Origin: Pirellulales bacterium
Lineage (GTDB): Bacteria; Planctomycetota; Planctomycetia; Pirellulales; JACPPG01
NCBI GenBank assembly: GCA_036490175.1
Contig: DASXEJ010000245.1
Location: 1 to 50,010 of the forward strand
Length of the DNA: 50,010 nucleotides
Reading direction: 5' to 3'
A program made the translations under genes and the position numbers. The notes under the pieces were generated by a model. The model was not told the DNA's origin and did no database searches. It saw nothing but the letters and a program-made list of their open reading frames with translations. Below, in pieces: positions 8,593 through 16,946 of this stretch. The stretch's first letter is position 1; the number at the start of each line of letters is the position of its first letter.

Positions 8593-10125
8593 ATGCTTCA
8601 AATGAACCGCTACCGAGTTGCCATGCTGTTGTTGGTGAATTTGGTCGCCGCTGCGCCAGTGGCCGCGCAGCCGGTGCCGATCATTTTTCCAGGCATGCAC
8701 GCGCCGGGCACGTCGGAGAACTTCGGCAATGCGTTGGCGTTTCCGCCGGTCGCCGCCGGGCATTCGATCGCCGTGGCGGCGCAAACAGGCTCCTTCAAGT
8801 CCGGCGTCTGGGAGCTCAATGGCGATACGCTCACCAAAGTCGAGCTCGCCGGCGATGCCGTGAGCGGGCTGCCGGGCGCGACCTATAACGGCATTGCGCA
8901 AGGCTTGTCGATCAATCAGTCGGGCAATGTCGCATTCACGATCGACATGATAAATGCCCCTTCGCTCTTTGCGGTGGCGTCGAACGCGGGAGGCTCTTTG
9001 CAACTCGTCGCGCGATCCGCCACGGCAGCTCCCGGCAGCAGCGGCAATTTCGCGTCGTTTGACCAGCCGATCATCACCAACAACGGCAACGTGGCATTCC
9101 GCGCCAGCCTTAGCGGCGGCTCGTCCGGATCAGGAATCTGGACAACCGGATTCGGTCCTGGAATAACGCTGGTCGGACGCGACGGTTCGGCAATTCCCGG
9201 CGGAGGAACGCTATCCAGCGTTTTCGACTCTGCCCCACCCGCTGCGGCCAGCAGTGGAGTTTCTTTCCAGGCCAACGCCAATCCCGGCACTCTCGACACC
9301 GTGTGGGCATTCAACGCGACGGGCCTGCAGCCGATCGCCAGCGAGCACGGCGCCGCGCCCGGGGTGGCGGGTGCGACGTTCTCGTTTTTTCACCCACCCA
9401 CTTATAACGACGCGGGGCAGGTCGCGTTTCAAGCAAACCTGGTTGGAAATCCGACTTTCAACGCCATCTTCCGAGATCTGGGGCAGGGGCTGCAAGTGGT
9501 CGCGGGGAATGGCTTGCCGGCGCCGTCGATTGCGGGTGCCAAGTTCGGCGGACTCGATCAACCCGCCATGAACGGTTCCGGCACGATCGCCTTCACGGGT
9601 TACCTGGATTCCTTCTCGGTGCCGACCAACACAGGATTGAATGGCATCTGGACCATCAGTCCGAACGGTCAGATCAACGAGGTCGCTCGCCAGGGAAATG
9701 CCGTGCCGGACCTGCCCGGCAATACGTTCGGCGTTGGCTTTCAACAATTTGCGATCAGCAATACGGGGCAACTCGCCTGGTATGGCAGCATGAATGGTGC
9801 CAGCAACTATGCACTCTTCGCGCAAGATCCGTTGGGGCACATCCACACGCTGGTCCAGCGCGGACAAACGTTTCAGGTCCTAGGACTATCTCACACCGTG
9901 AACTCGATTTACCTTGCCGATGATGTGAACGGCACCAGTGGCCAATCGGTCAACGAAAGTTGGACCTCGAACGGCCGGCTCGTCTATCGATTGACGTTCA
10001 CCGACGGCACTTCGGGCATCTTCTACAGCACTGTGCCGGAACCGGCCACGTGGGCGCTTGTCGTGGCGGCCGTGCCGCTGGCCTATCTGGCCTGTCGCGG
10101 CAGTCGGCGTGCGCGCAGGGCTTGA
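8593..10125 (+). CDS. PEP-CTERM protein with NxxGxxAF tandem repeats
   Basis: A 510-residue exported protein. A signal peptide covers about residues 1-26 (AMLLLVNLVAAAPVAAQ). The body repeats a pattern of about 60 residues centred on NxxGxxAF: NQSGNVAF, NNGNVAF, NDAGQVAF, NGSGTIAF and the degenerate NTGQLAW. This is the choice-of-anchor NxxGxxAF repeat type. The C-terminus has a PEP-CTERM sorting signal: VPEPATWALVV, a hydrophobic helix and the basic end GSRRARRA. Such proteins are processed by an exosortase and sent to the cell surface or extracellular matrix. No exosortase is present in this window. Start: ATG at 8593 with AGGG about nine bases upstream. The ligand or structural role is unknown. 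Confidence 0.88.
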   Translation: MLQMNRYRVAMLLLVNLVAAAPVAAQPVPIIFPGMHAPGTSENFGNALAFPPVAAGHSIAVAAQTGSFKSGVWELNGDTLTKVELAGDAVSGLPGATYNGIAQGLSINQSGNVAFTIDMINAPSLFAVASNAGGSLQLVARSATAAPGSSGNFASFDQPIITNNGNVAFRASLSGGSSGSGIWTTGFGPGITLVGRDGSAIPGGGTLSSVFDSAPPAAASSGVSFQANANPGTLDTVWAFNATGLQPIASEHGAAPGVAGATFSFFHPPTYNDAGQVAFQANLVGNPTFNAIFRDLGQGLQVVAGNGLPAPSIAGAKFGGLDQPAMNGSGTIAFTGYLDSFSVPTNTGLNGIWTISPNGQINEVARQGNAVPDLPGNTFGVGFQQFAISNTGQLAWYGSMNGASNYALFAQDPLGHIHTLVQRGQTFQVLGLSHTVNSIYLADDVNGTSGQSVNESWTSNGRLVYRLTFTDGTSGIFYSTVPEPATWALVVAAVPLAYLACRGSRRARRA

Positions 10126-10178
10126 TACGGCAGCGCACCGGCACCCGCTTCGCACCTCGCCCGCTGCTCGACGCTGGC

Positions 10179-10394
10179 TTAATGCCCTGCGCGGCGCAGA
10201 TGGTAGGCACGCCACCCGAAAACCAGAATTCCGGCTGGGATAAGTGGCAGCGGCGTGTGGTCGAACAGCGCCGCGCCAACAAGCAGGATGGTCGTCAGCG
10301 TAATCGTTTGCAGCAGGATCTCTTCGGGCGTTTTATCGACAAACGAAAAATGCTTAAAAAATTTGTTTCGCAGGGTTTCCTGGATCTGGTCCAC
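10179..10394 (-). CDS. Small two-helix membrane protein
   Basis: A 71-residue protein starting at GTG (10394), chosen because GGAGG lies about eight bases upstream. It begins MDQIQETLRNKFFKHFSFVDKTPEE, then two hydrophobic stretches (ILLQTITLTTILLVGAALF and LPLIPAGILVFGWRAY) predict a helical hairpin in the membrane, and it ends in a basic tail. I do not recognise the family. It is convergent with the PEP-CTERM gene, 53 bases apart. The good ribosome site and sensible membrane topology argue that it is real. Confidence 0.65.
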   Translation of the reverse strand: MDQIQETLRNKFFKHFSFVDKTPEEILLQTITLTTILLVGAALFDHTPLPLIPAGILVFGWRAYHLRRAGH

Positions 10395-10617
10395 GTCGGA
10401 TCCTCCGTCTAAGCGCAGTGGTTGACGCCGCCTGTTAGCAATTCGCTGCTGCGCAAGCATTCTTGGGCGCCACCGAGAAGAAATCTGGGACCGCCCGACC
10501 CTGCCGGCCCCTCCCGGTACGGGGCACCTGTGTGATATCTTGCGGTGCCACGCGGTCGGAAGTTGGCCGCGCGCTGCACTGGAGGTTCGTCACGCGGTAA
10601 AAGGTTTGGTTGGTTAT

Positions 10618-12021
10618 ATGGCAGTCACTTCTGCTTCATTGATTCCCTGGTGTAAGGCCCTGGTCGACCCCGACGTGCACGCCAAGCCGCTATTGCTGGC
10701 AGATTATTTGAAGGCCATTCCGCGACTGGAGTCGCTGGCGGATCTGCCCCCTGGCACAACGGTGTTGGTGCGCGGCGACGTCGATGCCAAGCCTGGGGCC
10801 AAGATCGGCGAAGGGGACATCCGTCTGCGGTCGATGGTGCCGACGCTTCAGTTTGGTATCAAACAGGGCTGGAAGCAGATCATCTTTGGCCACATTGGTC
10901 GCAAACCGGAAGGATCGCTAAAGGCCGTGGCTGCGCGGATTGGCGAGCTGGTCGGCACGCCCACGGTGCTGGTGACCGATTGGTGGGACGAGGACGCTCA
11001 AACCGTTGCGCCGGCCGCTATCGAAACCATTCGCGCGGCGGCGCCGGGCAGCATTCTGGTTCTAGATAACACGCGCCGCTACAAGGTCGAGCGCCACTTA
11101 TGGGATGCCAGCGCCGACGATGTGCCGACGCGGGCCGATTCCTTGGCACGATTCGCGCATGAATTGGCCGAGCATGTGGCCCGCGTCTACGTGAACGAAG
11201 CGTTGTCGGCCGGCAGTCTCGATTCGTCAAGCACCGTCGTGCCGGCGGCCATGGATCGCGTGGCCTTGGGTCAATATGTGGCCCAAGAATTCGACGGTCC
11301 CATGCAGCGGTGCCTGGCATGCGAGTTGGTAATCTTCAGCGGGCTCAAGGCCGACAAGTTGGACGATCTGGAAGCGATGATCGCTCGCGGCACGGTCCGC
11401 TGGGTGTTCACGGCCGGTTCGCTGGCGATGGCGCTGAAGAAAGCCGAGGCCGAATCGGAAGGGGGCGACTTCTCGCTAGGAGTTGCCGAGGATCCTGCGC
11501 ACAAGGACAAGCCGTACTACATTCCGCGCGAGCGGGTGGAGCAAGCCCGGCGCATGTTGTTGAGTGGACGCAGCAAAGGAATCGAATTCGTGCTGCCGAT
11601 CGACTTCGTCCTGGCTGATGGCGAAGTGTCGTCGACGATCGGCCCGGGCCAACAGCAATTCGACGTCGGTCCGGCAACCAGCGAATTGTTCGAGTTGAAG
11701 ATCGGCCAGTTCATCGCCGCGGTGCGCAATCAGCCCAGCCGCACTCAGCCCGCCGTGGCGTTTCATAATGGTGTCTTCGGCATGTTCGAGGACCCTCGGT
11801 TCGAAGGGGGGACGAAGCGCTTCATGCAGCAGTTGAAGCGCATGAAGGAAGCGGGCGTCGAAGTTTATATCGGCGGCGGCGAAGGGGGGACAGCGCTCGA
11901 GCGATATGGCGAACCCGATTGGGTCACGCACGTTTTCACGGCCGGCGGCACGGTGCTGAACGCCCTGGGGGCCAAGCCCGTTCCATATCTACAGGCCTTG
12001 GCAGCCGCGGCGCAGAAATAA
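10618..12021 (+). CDS. Divergent phosphoglycerate kinase paralogue
   Basis: A 467-residue protein clearly of the phosphoglycerate kinase fold. Motif counterparts in order: VRGDVDAKPG (canonical VRxDxNVP, Asp54 kept), RLRSMVPTL (Arg69), GHIGR (SHLGR, His92 kept), LDNTRRY (LENLRF), VNEALSAGSLDSSS (canonical VNDAFGTAHRAHxS, so the substrate-binding Arg/His pair is missing), SGLKADKL (GGAKVSDKI, Lys244 kept), FHNGVFGMFE (WNGPxGVFE), GGGEGGTA (GGGDT), and a C-terminal HVFTAGGTVLNAL. The loss of the basic pair that grips 3-phosphoglycerate and the change in the nucleotide loop suggest altered substrate or lost activity. Start: ATG at 10618; a TTG at 10540 is possible. It appears to be a lone gene. 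Confidence 0.85.
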   Translation: MAVTSASLIPWCKALVDPDVHAKPLLLADYLKAIPRLESLADLPPGTTVLVRGDVDAKPGAKIGEGDIRLRSMVPTLQFGIKQGWKQIIFGHIGRKPEGSLKAVAARIGELVGTPTVLVTDWWDEDAQTVAPAAIETIRAAAPGSILVLDNTRRYKVERHLWDASADDVPTRADSLARFAHELAEHVARVYVNEALSAGSLDSSSTVVPAAMDRVALGQYVAQEFDGPMQRCLACELVIFSGLKADKLDDLEAMIARGTVRWVFTAGSLAMALKKAEAESEGGDFSLGVAEDPAHKDKPYYIPRERVEQARRMLLSGRSKGIEFVLPIDFVLADGEVSSTIGPGQQQFDVGPATSELFELKIGQFIAAVRNQPSRTQPAVAFHNGVFGMFEDPRFEGGTKRFMQQLKRMKEAGVEVYIGGGEGGTALERYGEPDWVTHVFTAGGTVLNALGAKPVPYLQALAAAAQK

Positions 12022-12043
12022 CGGCCGATCGGCGCCGCAAAAC

Positions 12044-12391
12044 TCAGTCGGGGCGGCGCTCGTCGATGCGGGCCCGGGCGCGGCGGCAAAGATTGATCAA
12101 CATATTGGTGGCCGCGGCGACTTCGCTTTCCGGTCCCCTTTCGCAAAGCATCGATTCAAGGGTGGCGGCTTCAACCGTGATCTCGTGAAAGCCGTAGCTG
12201 CCGGCGGCGCCGGTCAATTGGTGCGCGATGCGACGCAGTCCGTCGCGATCGGACGCTTGCAAATGGTCGAGCAGCGACTGCACGCGCTCGGGCAAATCAT
12301 CGACGAACATCTCGACGAGCGAGACCATCTCGGGATCGCCGGCCAGCGTGGAGTAAAGAGGTCCGCGCGAGGTGTTCGTCTGGGGTGCCAT
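12044..12391 (-). CDS. Stand-alone Hpt phosphotransfer protein
   Basis: A 115-residue helical protein with the Hpt signature AHQLTGAAGSYGF; the predicted phospho-accepting histidine is His57. A helix before it (MVSLVEMFVDDLPERVQSLLDHL) and one after (ITVEAATLESML) complete the four-helix bundle. It should relay phosphate between a hybrid histidine kinase and a response regulator. No kinase or regulator gene is adjacent, so its partners are elsewhere. It is convergent with the phosphoglycerate-kinase-like gene, 22 bases apart. Confidence 0.88.
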   Translation of the reverse strand: MAPQTNTSRGPLYSTLAGDPEMVSLVEMFVDDLPERVQSLLDHLQASDRDGLRRIAHQLTGAAGSYGFHEITVEAATLESMLCERGPESEVAAATNMLINLCRRARARIDERRPD

Positions 12392-12808
12392 TCCTAATCC
12401 GCCTTGCCTGGATGCTCCAACGACGGCGCAACGTCACACGGTGGGCGTTTGTTGCGTATTGTGCCGCTGAAACATACCTCATGCTTTTTGCTCCGCGCCG
12501 TTGATGGCGTGCGTGGCGGCACGTTCGATCACGCCGTAATGATCGCACGGACTGTGACGATTCATCCAATGGTTGGGAATCTGCGGCCACTGGTAGCAGG
12601 GTGAATACCCCTCGAACCAGCGTAAGACGCCGGCATGTCGTGCACCATCGGCAGCGTTTCGCGAGCCCGCATATTCGACACCTTCGGCAAGATGAGAAAC
12701 GGGTCTGCCCAACTAACGCCACCCGCAAGGTGCCGTCGATACGACCGGACAGTAGAGGAAAGTTGCCTCTAATTCCCTAACTTGTGTGTTTGTGAAGGAA
12801 CCCTCCCC
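12392..12808. other. Divergent intergenic region
   Basis: 417 bases between the Hpt gene (minus) and the Cys-rich gene (plus). A minus-strand frame at 12479-12712 is open, but it begins with TTG and has no convincing ribosome site. I see no hairpin terminator or dispersed repeat. Both promoters must lie here. Confidence 0.45.
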
Positions 12809-13261
12809 ATGAAGACTCGATTCGTTCTCCCCTTGTTGGCGTTCGCGGCGATTTTCGCGCTGGCGCCGGCCAAAGATGCCAAGGCCATGGCCTTTGTGCA
12901 TCGCGTGTGGTATGGCCACGGCATTGCCTACAACGGCTGCTGCGGCGGCGGCGGTGGTGGTTGCGGCGGCGGTTGCGCTCCGAGCTGTTGCGCGCCATCG
13001 TGTTGCAATCCGGCCCCGAGCTGCTGCGAACCGTCGTGCTGTGCTCCAGCCCCCAGCTGCTGCCAGTCGTCTTGCGGTGCTCCGAGCTGCTGCGCCCCCA
13101 ACTGCTGCGCACCGAAGTGCGGTCATCGCCATTTCAAGCACTTCTGCCACAAGATGTCGCGCTGCGGCAAACGGTCGTGCTGTGCTTCCTCGTGTTGCCA
13201 GCCCGTCTGTGAGTCGAGCTGCTGCGGCGCCCCGGCCCCCAGCTGCGGTTGCGGCGGTTAA
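12809..13261 (+). CDS. Secreted cysteine-rich CC-repeat protein
   Basis: A 150-residue protein with a clear signal peptide ([21 protein letters not shown]). The mature part is built of short units of the form (A/E)[11 protein letters not shown] and NPAPSCC, with about 31 Cys in total. A Gly/Cys run lies near residue 45 and a basic His-rich patch, [19 protein letters not shown], interrupts the array. The start at 12809 follows GAAGGAA eight bases upstream. A strong terminator lies 45 bases after the stop, so it is a single-gene unit. Disulfide-cross-linked wall or matrix structure, or metal binding, are both plausible. I know no assigned function for this type. Confidence 0.82.
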   Translation: MKTRFVLPLLAFAAIFALAPAKDAKAMAFVHRVWYGHGIAYNGCCGGGGGGCGGGCAPSCCAPSCCNPAPSCCEPSCCAPAPSCCQSSCGAPSCCAPNCCAPKCGHRHFKHFCHKMSRCGKRSCCASSCCQPVCESSCCGAPAPSCGCGG

Positions 13262-13305
13262 GCCACGCCACCTATCGATGGGTCAATCGACCCGATAAAA
13301 TCCAT

Positions 13306-13338
13306 AGCCGCAGGTGAAGAGCCTGCGGCTTTTTTTTT
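13306..13338 (+). terminator. Intrinsic terminator after the Cys-rich gene
   Basis: Perfect 9-base stem AGCCGCAGG/CCTGCGGCT with a 7-base loop, followed directly by eight T. It ends the Cys-rich gene transcript. Confidence 0.92.
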
Positions 13339-13450
13339 GCGCGCTACGGTCGCGGCCCGTGCTGCGATCGTTCGGGTGCAACATGTCACGAGGGGGGGCG
13401 CGGATACCGCCCCTTTGCGGTGATTCCACCCGGTCGGCAGCGGGGGCTTG

Positions 13451-13464
13451 GCCCCCCGGGGGGC
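13451..13464. repeat. GC-only 14-bp palindrome
   Basis: GCCCCCCGGGGGGC, a perfect palindrome in the 279-base gap before the DUF1598 gene. It may only be a local GC extreme, but it could impede polymerase. Confidence 0.4.
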
Positions 13465-13509
13465 GCTTCCCCGTGTGCCCAGGCGAGCTCAATACCCTCC
13501 CTTCTATTT

Positions 13510-13525
13510 ATTACGATTTCGTAAT
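13510..13525. promoter_or_regulatory. AT-rich palindrome upstream of the DUF1598 gene
   Basis: ATTACGA-TT-TCGTAAT has perfect 7-base arms in an AT-rich island inside GC-rich sequence, 92 bases before the chosen start at 13618. A TTGACG at 13540 lies just downstream. It is a reasonable operator or promoter candidate, unproven. Confidence 0.35.
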
Positions 13526-13617
13526 TATCCTGAATTTCCTTGACGAAATGGGCCGCCGGGCTGACGCTAACACTTATAGCCCGTAACAACTTTGGATCAG
13601 AGGCTGGAGACCCCGTC

Positions 13618-15387
13618 ATGTTTCTTGGGCCACGAGGCGCCTGCGCGCCGTTCGGCCGGCAGGCGCTTGCTCGCCGCGGATTGTATGGAATGGCCGTCGT
13701 TCTGCTGGCAGTAACCCTGCCGGTTGGCACGACATTGGTTGCGCGGGGGGCAAGTCAGGGTGACCTGCTGCGCGAGCAACTGGACGCGGGCGAGTTTGGC
13801 CCCGCGTTAGAGCTTGCCCGGAACGAATCCGCGGTCGAGCGTGACAACTCATTGGCCGAAATCGCCAAGGCCCAATTGCAGGCCGAAGCGCGCGCCGCGG
13901 CCTACAACACGATCGCCGAAATAACCGACGGCCGCGTGCGGCGTCGTGCGCTGGATGAAATGGCGTCGATGCCGGTCGAGGCCGACGGGCGCGGCGGCGG
14001 CTCTATGGCCCAATGGGGCCCGTTGATGAACCTGATCACGAACACGATCCAGCCGGATTCGTGGGACGACAACGGCGGTCCTGGCTCGATTCAACCGTTT
14101 GCCAACGGGGTGTACGTAGACGCTGCTGGCGTGATGCGGCGCCTCAAGAAGGTCGAAGACACGGATTTCCTCGCCGAAGCGCGTCGTGCCGCGATGCACG
14201 ATATGGTCAGCGACGAAGTGCGCCGTGCGTCGCCGCTGCGCAAGGTCTCATTGTCGCGACTGGAGCGCGAGATCGAAATTCATGCGGCCGCCGGACAACC
14301 GCTCGACGAAGAAATGATGGTGTTGGCCGGATTGAAGCGCGTGCAATACGTGCTCGCCTATCCGGAAACCGGTGATATCGTGATTGCTGGACCGGCCAGC
14401 GATTGGAAGCTTGATCGCGAGTTCCGTCCGGTCAGTATCGAAGACGGCCAGCCCGTGGTGCGACTCGACCATCTGCTCGTCCTATTGCGCCGCCAGCGCA
14501 ACGGCGGCGGCGAATTCGCCTGCTCGATCGTGCCCACAGATGAGGGGCTGGCCAAGGCGCAAGCGTTTGCCAAGGCCCAGAGCGCCACGCCGCTGCAGCC
14601 CGGCCAACGGGGCAAATTCCTCGAAGGGTTACGCAGCCAATTGGGCCGCCAACAAGTCGTATTCGAAGGAATCGATCCGTCAAGCGACGTCGCCCAAGTG
14701 CTGCTCGCCGCCGACCACCACATGAAGCTGATCGGCATCGGTCTGGAGCCAGGCACTTTGAAGGTGCCGAGCTACCTGAGCATGATTCGCATGCAGCCGG
14801 GCGAAGCGCCGCCGGCGCTCGACGTGCTGCGGTGGTGGTTTACGCTGAAATATGACGCACTTGTGGCCAGCAAGGAACGCGATGCGTTTGAAATCCGCGG
14901 TCAAGGTGTGCAGGTCCTCAGCGAGAACGAATTGCTGACGGCCACGGGCGCCCAGGTTCATACCGGCAAGGCCGACGTCTTGAATCACCAATTTGCGCAG
15001 AACTTTACCAAGGACTTTCCCGCGCTCGCGGCCAAGTATCCGCTGTACGCCGACCTGCGAAACATCTTCGACTTGGCATTGGTCGTCGAGCTATTGCGAG
15101 CGGAGGACCTGCCCGAGCATGTCGGCTGGCACCCCACGGCGTTCTACGACGGCGCGGCGCTGCCTACCGCAATCGAGAACGTGCCGCAATGGGTCGACAC
15201 CGTGATCAACCACCGGATCGTCGGCCGGGTGAATGTGGTGGCCGCTGTGAGCGGCGGCGTACACGTCAACGCCCGCACGCTTGTGAGGCGAGACAGCATC
15301 AAGACCGAGGACCGCGGTCAGCTCAACAGCGAGCGTGAACGTTCGGTGCCGGGCGACGTTTCGCGTCGCAGCTGGTGGTGGGACTAG
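13618..15387 (+). CDS. DUF1598 exported protein
   Basis: A 589-residue protein with an N-terminal hydrophobic export segment (MAVVLLAVTLPVGTTLVA at about 25-42), then a helical region rich in Ala/Arg/Glu and a large domain that I recognise as DUF1598, a planctomycete family of unknown function (VQYVLAYPETGDIVIAGPA, then a CSIVPT block, then DALVASKERDAFEIRGQGVQVLSE). The start ATG at 13618 is favoured over an upstream frame extension because of the purine-rich AGGCTGGAGA before it. An AT-rich palindrome upstream may regulate it. Probably periplasmic; no catalytic residues can be named. Confidence 0.8.
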   Translation: MFLGPRGACAPFGRQALARRGLYGMAVVLLAVTLPVGTTLVARGASQGDLLREQLDAGEFGPALELARNESAVERDNSLAEIAKAQLQAEARAAAYNTIAEITDGRVRRRALDEMASMPVEADGRGGGSMAQWGPLMNLITNTIQPDSWDDNGGPGSIQPFANGVYVDAAGVMRRLKKVEDTDFLAEARRAAMHDMVSDEVRRASPLRKVSLSRLEREIEIHAAAGQPLDEEMMVLAGLKRVQYVLAYPETGDIVIAGPASDWKLDREFRPVSIEDGQPVVRLDHLLVLLRRQRNGGGEFACSIVPTDEGLAKAQAFAKAQSATPLQPGQRGKFLEGLRSQLGRQQVVFEGIDPSSDVAQVLLAADHHMKLIGIGLEPGTLKVPSYLSMIRMQPGEAPPALDVLRWWFTLKYDALVASKERDAFEIRGQGVQVLSENELLTATGAQVHTGKADVLNHQFAQNFTKDFPALAAKYPLYADLRNIFDLALVVELLRAEDLPEHVGWHPTAFYDGAALPTAIENVPQWVDTVINHRIVGRVNVVAAVSGGVHVNARTLVRRDSIKTEDRGQLNSERERSVPGDVSRRSWWWD

Positions 15388-15424
15388 TCGCGCCGCCAAC
15401 CATTCAACTTTCGGCCGGGGGATG

Positions 15425-15450
15425 CCATGTCCACACCTCGCGTGGGCATG
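15425..15450. repeat. Dispersed hairpin, GTGGGCATG family, copy 1
   Basis: CCATGTCCAC-ACCTCG-CGTGGGCATG, an imperfect hairpin 38 bases after the DUF1598 stop. The same motif recurs at 27975-28005, 28025-28055 and 35223-35255. No T-tract follows. Confidence 0.65.
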
Positions 15451-15499
15451 TCTGCGCCGATGGCGGACTCTTTCCCTCGTCACATTCAGACGAGGAGGG

Positions 15500-15597
15500 A
15501 CCACGAATAACACGAATGAAGAGAGGGCAGAAAAGACGGCAATCGTAGCACGTTTCCTTCTGTGTTATTCGTGCTATTCGTGTGATTCATGGTTGTA
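15500..15597. repeat. Dispersed inverted repeat, CACGAAT family, copy B
   Basis: Left arm ACCACGAATAACACGAATGA; right arm TATTCGTGTGATTCATGGTT, about 55 bases apart. It lies between the convergent DUF1598 and DUF1207 genes, where a two-way terminator would be expected. Confidence 0.8.
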
Positions 15598-15643
15598 GCT
15601 GAATCTCCGGCCGTCCAGCATGGGGCGCGCGGCACTACGGGCG

Positions 15644-16669
15644 TTAATAGTCGTACCAGATGCCGAACCCGAATTGCTGAACGTATTGGTTGAAGAACTG
15701 GTACTGTTCATTCTTGCCATTGAGGTATTGGAAGCCGGCACGGACGCGCGTGCCTGTCCCGCCGTTGAGCCACTGCCAGCCGACTTGCACGGTTAACGCG
15801 CCGCCGAAGGCAACCTCTTGTCGCAGATGGCCATTGATGGCGGCGAACGGCGAGCCGCGAAAGCTCGGAGCGTAGATCGGGCTGTACTCGGCGCCAAATT
15901 GCAGTTCCCAGGGCTCGCTCCCGCCATCAGCGTAAAAGGCCCAACCCACTTCGCCATAGAGCCGAATATTGTCGGTCGCATAGTAACTGGTGCCAAACAC
16001 CAGTGCGTTACGGCTGTAGTTGATGCGCTGCACGGTGGGGTGCGACAGCATGAACTCGTCCCCCAAGTGCGAGCTGAGGTGATAGACCTCGAATTTGAAC
16101 TGCACCGGTCCGATGCCGTAGGTCAACGGCACGCCGACACGAAAGTCGGTCGAGTGCATGTCCCAATTCTGCTGCATCAACAGCTGTGGGAACGCGGCTC
16201 CCTCGAGATCGAGCTGCCAGCCCTCTGGTCGAAACCCATTTGGCGTCCCGTAGCGTAGCAGGCCAACGCGGCCGCCGGCGGTTGCATCCCATACCCAGCC
16301 CAGCCCGGGCTGATAGTTGAATACGCTCCCCATGCGCGGTTCTTTGACGCCTGCCAGGTACGAGTGCCAGATCAGGCCCACGGGAAGTATCTGCCAACTC
16401 CAGGGGGCGTCGTAGGCGATCGCCTCGGCCATCGCAATGCCGCCAGCGGGATAGCCCACCGGCGGCGGCATCTGACCATCAGTGATCACCGCGACGGGGC
16501 TGCCGCTCGGTGCAGGTACCGCCTGTATGACCGGCTCTGAGCCGACCATCGTGCGGGGCAATTCTTCGAGTTGCATGTCGGCGCGAACAGTCCCAGCGCG
16601 CGCTGCTATGACCGCCGCAAGCGCGGCGCAGCACACGACAACGGCAGTTCGGCCGCGACCGGGTGACAT
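15644..16669 (-). CDS. DUF1207 outer-membrane-like protein
   Basis: A 341-residue exported protein. The signal peptide runs to about residue 30 (VVVCCAALAAVIAARAGTVRA). The mature part matches the planctomycete DUF1207 family: WQILPVGLIWHSYLAGVKEPRM, GLGWVWDATAGGRVGLLRYG, and many amphipathic beta strands ending in aromatic residues, with the last residues WYDY. The ending and strand pattern suggest a beta-barrel in the outer membrane, though this is inference. The start ATG at 16669 is preferred to 16720 because AGG lies before it and it begins directly at the signal peptide. It is divergent from glcD. No substrate is known. Confidence 0.82.
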   Translation of the reverse strand: MSPGRGRTAVVVCCAALAAVIAARAGTVRADMQLEELPRTMVGSEPVIQAVPAPSGSPVAVITDGQMPPPVGYPAGGIAMAEAIAYDAPWSWQILPVGLIWHSYLAGVKEPRMGSVFNYQPGLGWVWDATAGGRVGLLRYGTPNGFRPEGWQLDLEGAAFPQLLMQQNWDMHSTDFRVGVPLTYGIGPVQFKFEVYHLSSHLGDEFMLSHPTVQRINYSRNALVFGTSYYATDNIRLYGEVGWAFYADGGSEPWELQFGAEYSPIYAPSFRGSPFAAINGHLRQEVAFGGALTVQVGWQWLNGGTGTRVRAGFQYLNGKNEQYQFFNQYVQQFGFGIWYDY

Positions 16670-16881
16670 GGCAAAACCTGGATTAAACTCGATGTGTGGT
16701 GGGGACTGCCGTGAGGGCATCGTCCCGCAAACGCGAACCGCAATCGCCTAGGCAGAAGGGGCCGCCAGTGTACCGGCAACGCGGCAATTGCCCCAGATGT
16801 ATTTCAAGACGACCTAAACGGCAGATACCGCAGGGCTTAACAACACGGTAGCCCGTTCCTGGCGGCCCCGCCGCCGGGGAC

Positions 16882-16887
16882 TATAAT
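16882..16887 (+). promoter_or_regulatory. -10 element upstream of glcD
   Basis: A perfect TATAAT lies 59 bases before the glcD start in otherwise GC-rich sequence. No good -35 hexamer is found 16-18 bases upstream, so an activator or an extended recognition may be needed. Confidence 0.4.
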
Positions 16888-16946
16888 GAGCGATCCCTGG
16901 GCCGCGGCCCCGATCCCGCCTCCACTCTCGGTTCACGCTCGATTCG

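Noticed and set aside
12479..12712. Minus-strand 77-residue frame with plausible composition
   Set aside because: Begins with TTG, lacks a clear ribosome site and matches nothing I know; left as undecided.
12950..13260. Repetitive Cys-codon region as a possible CRISPR array
   Set aside because: The repeats are irregular, codon-based and encode a continuous protein; there are no constant-length spacers.
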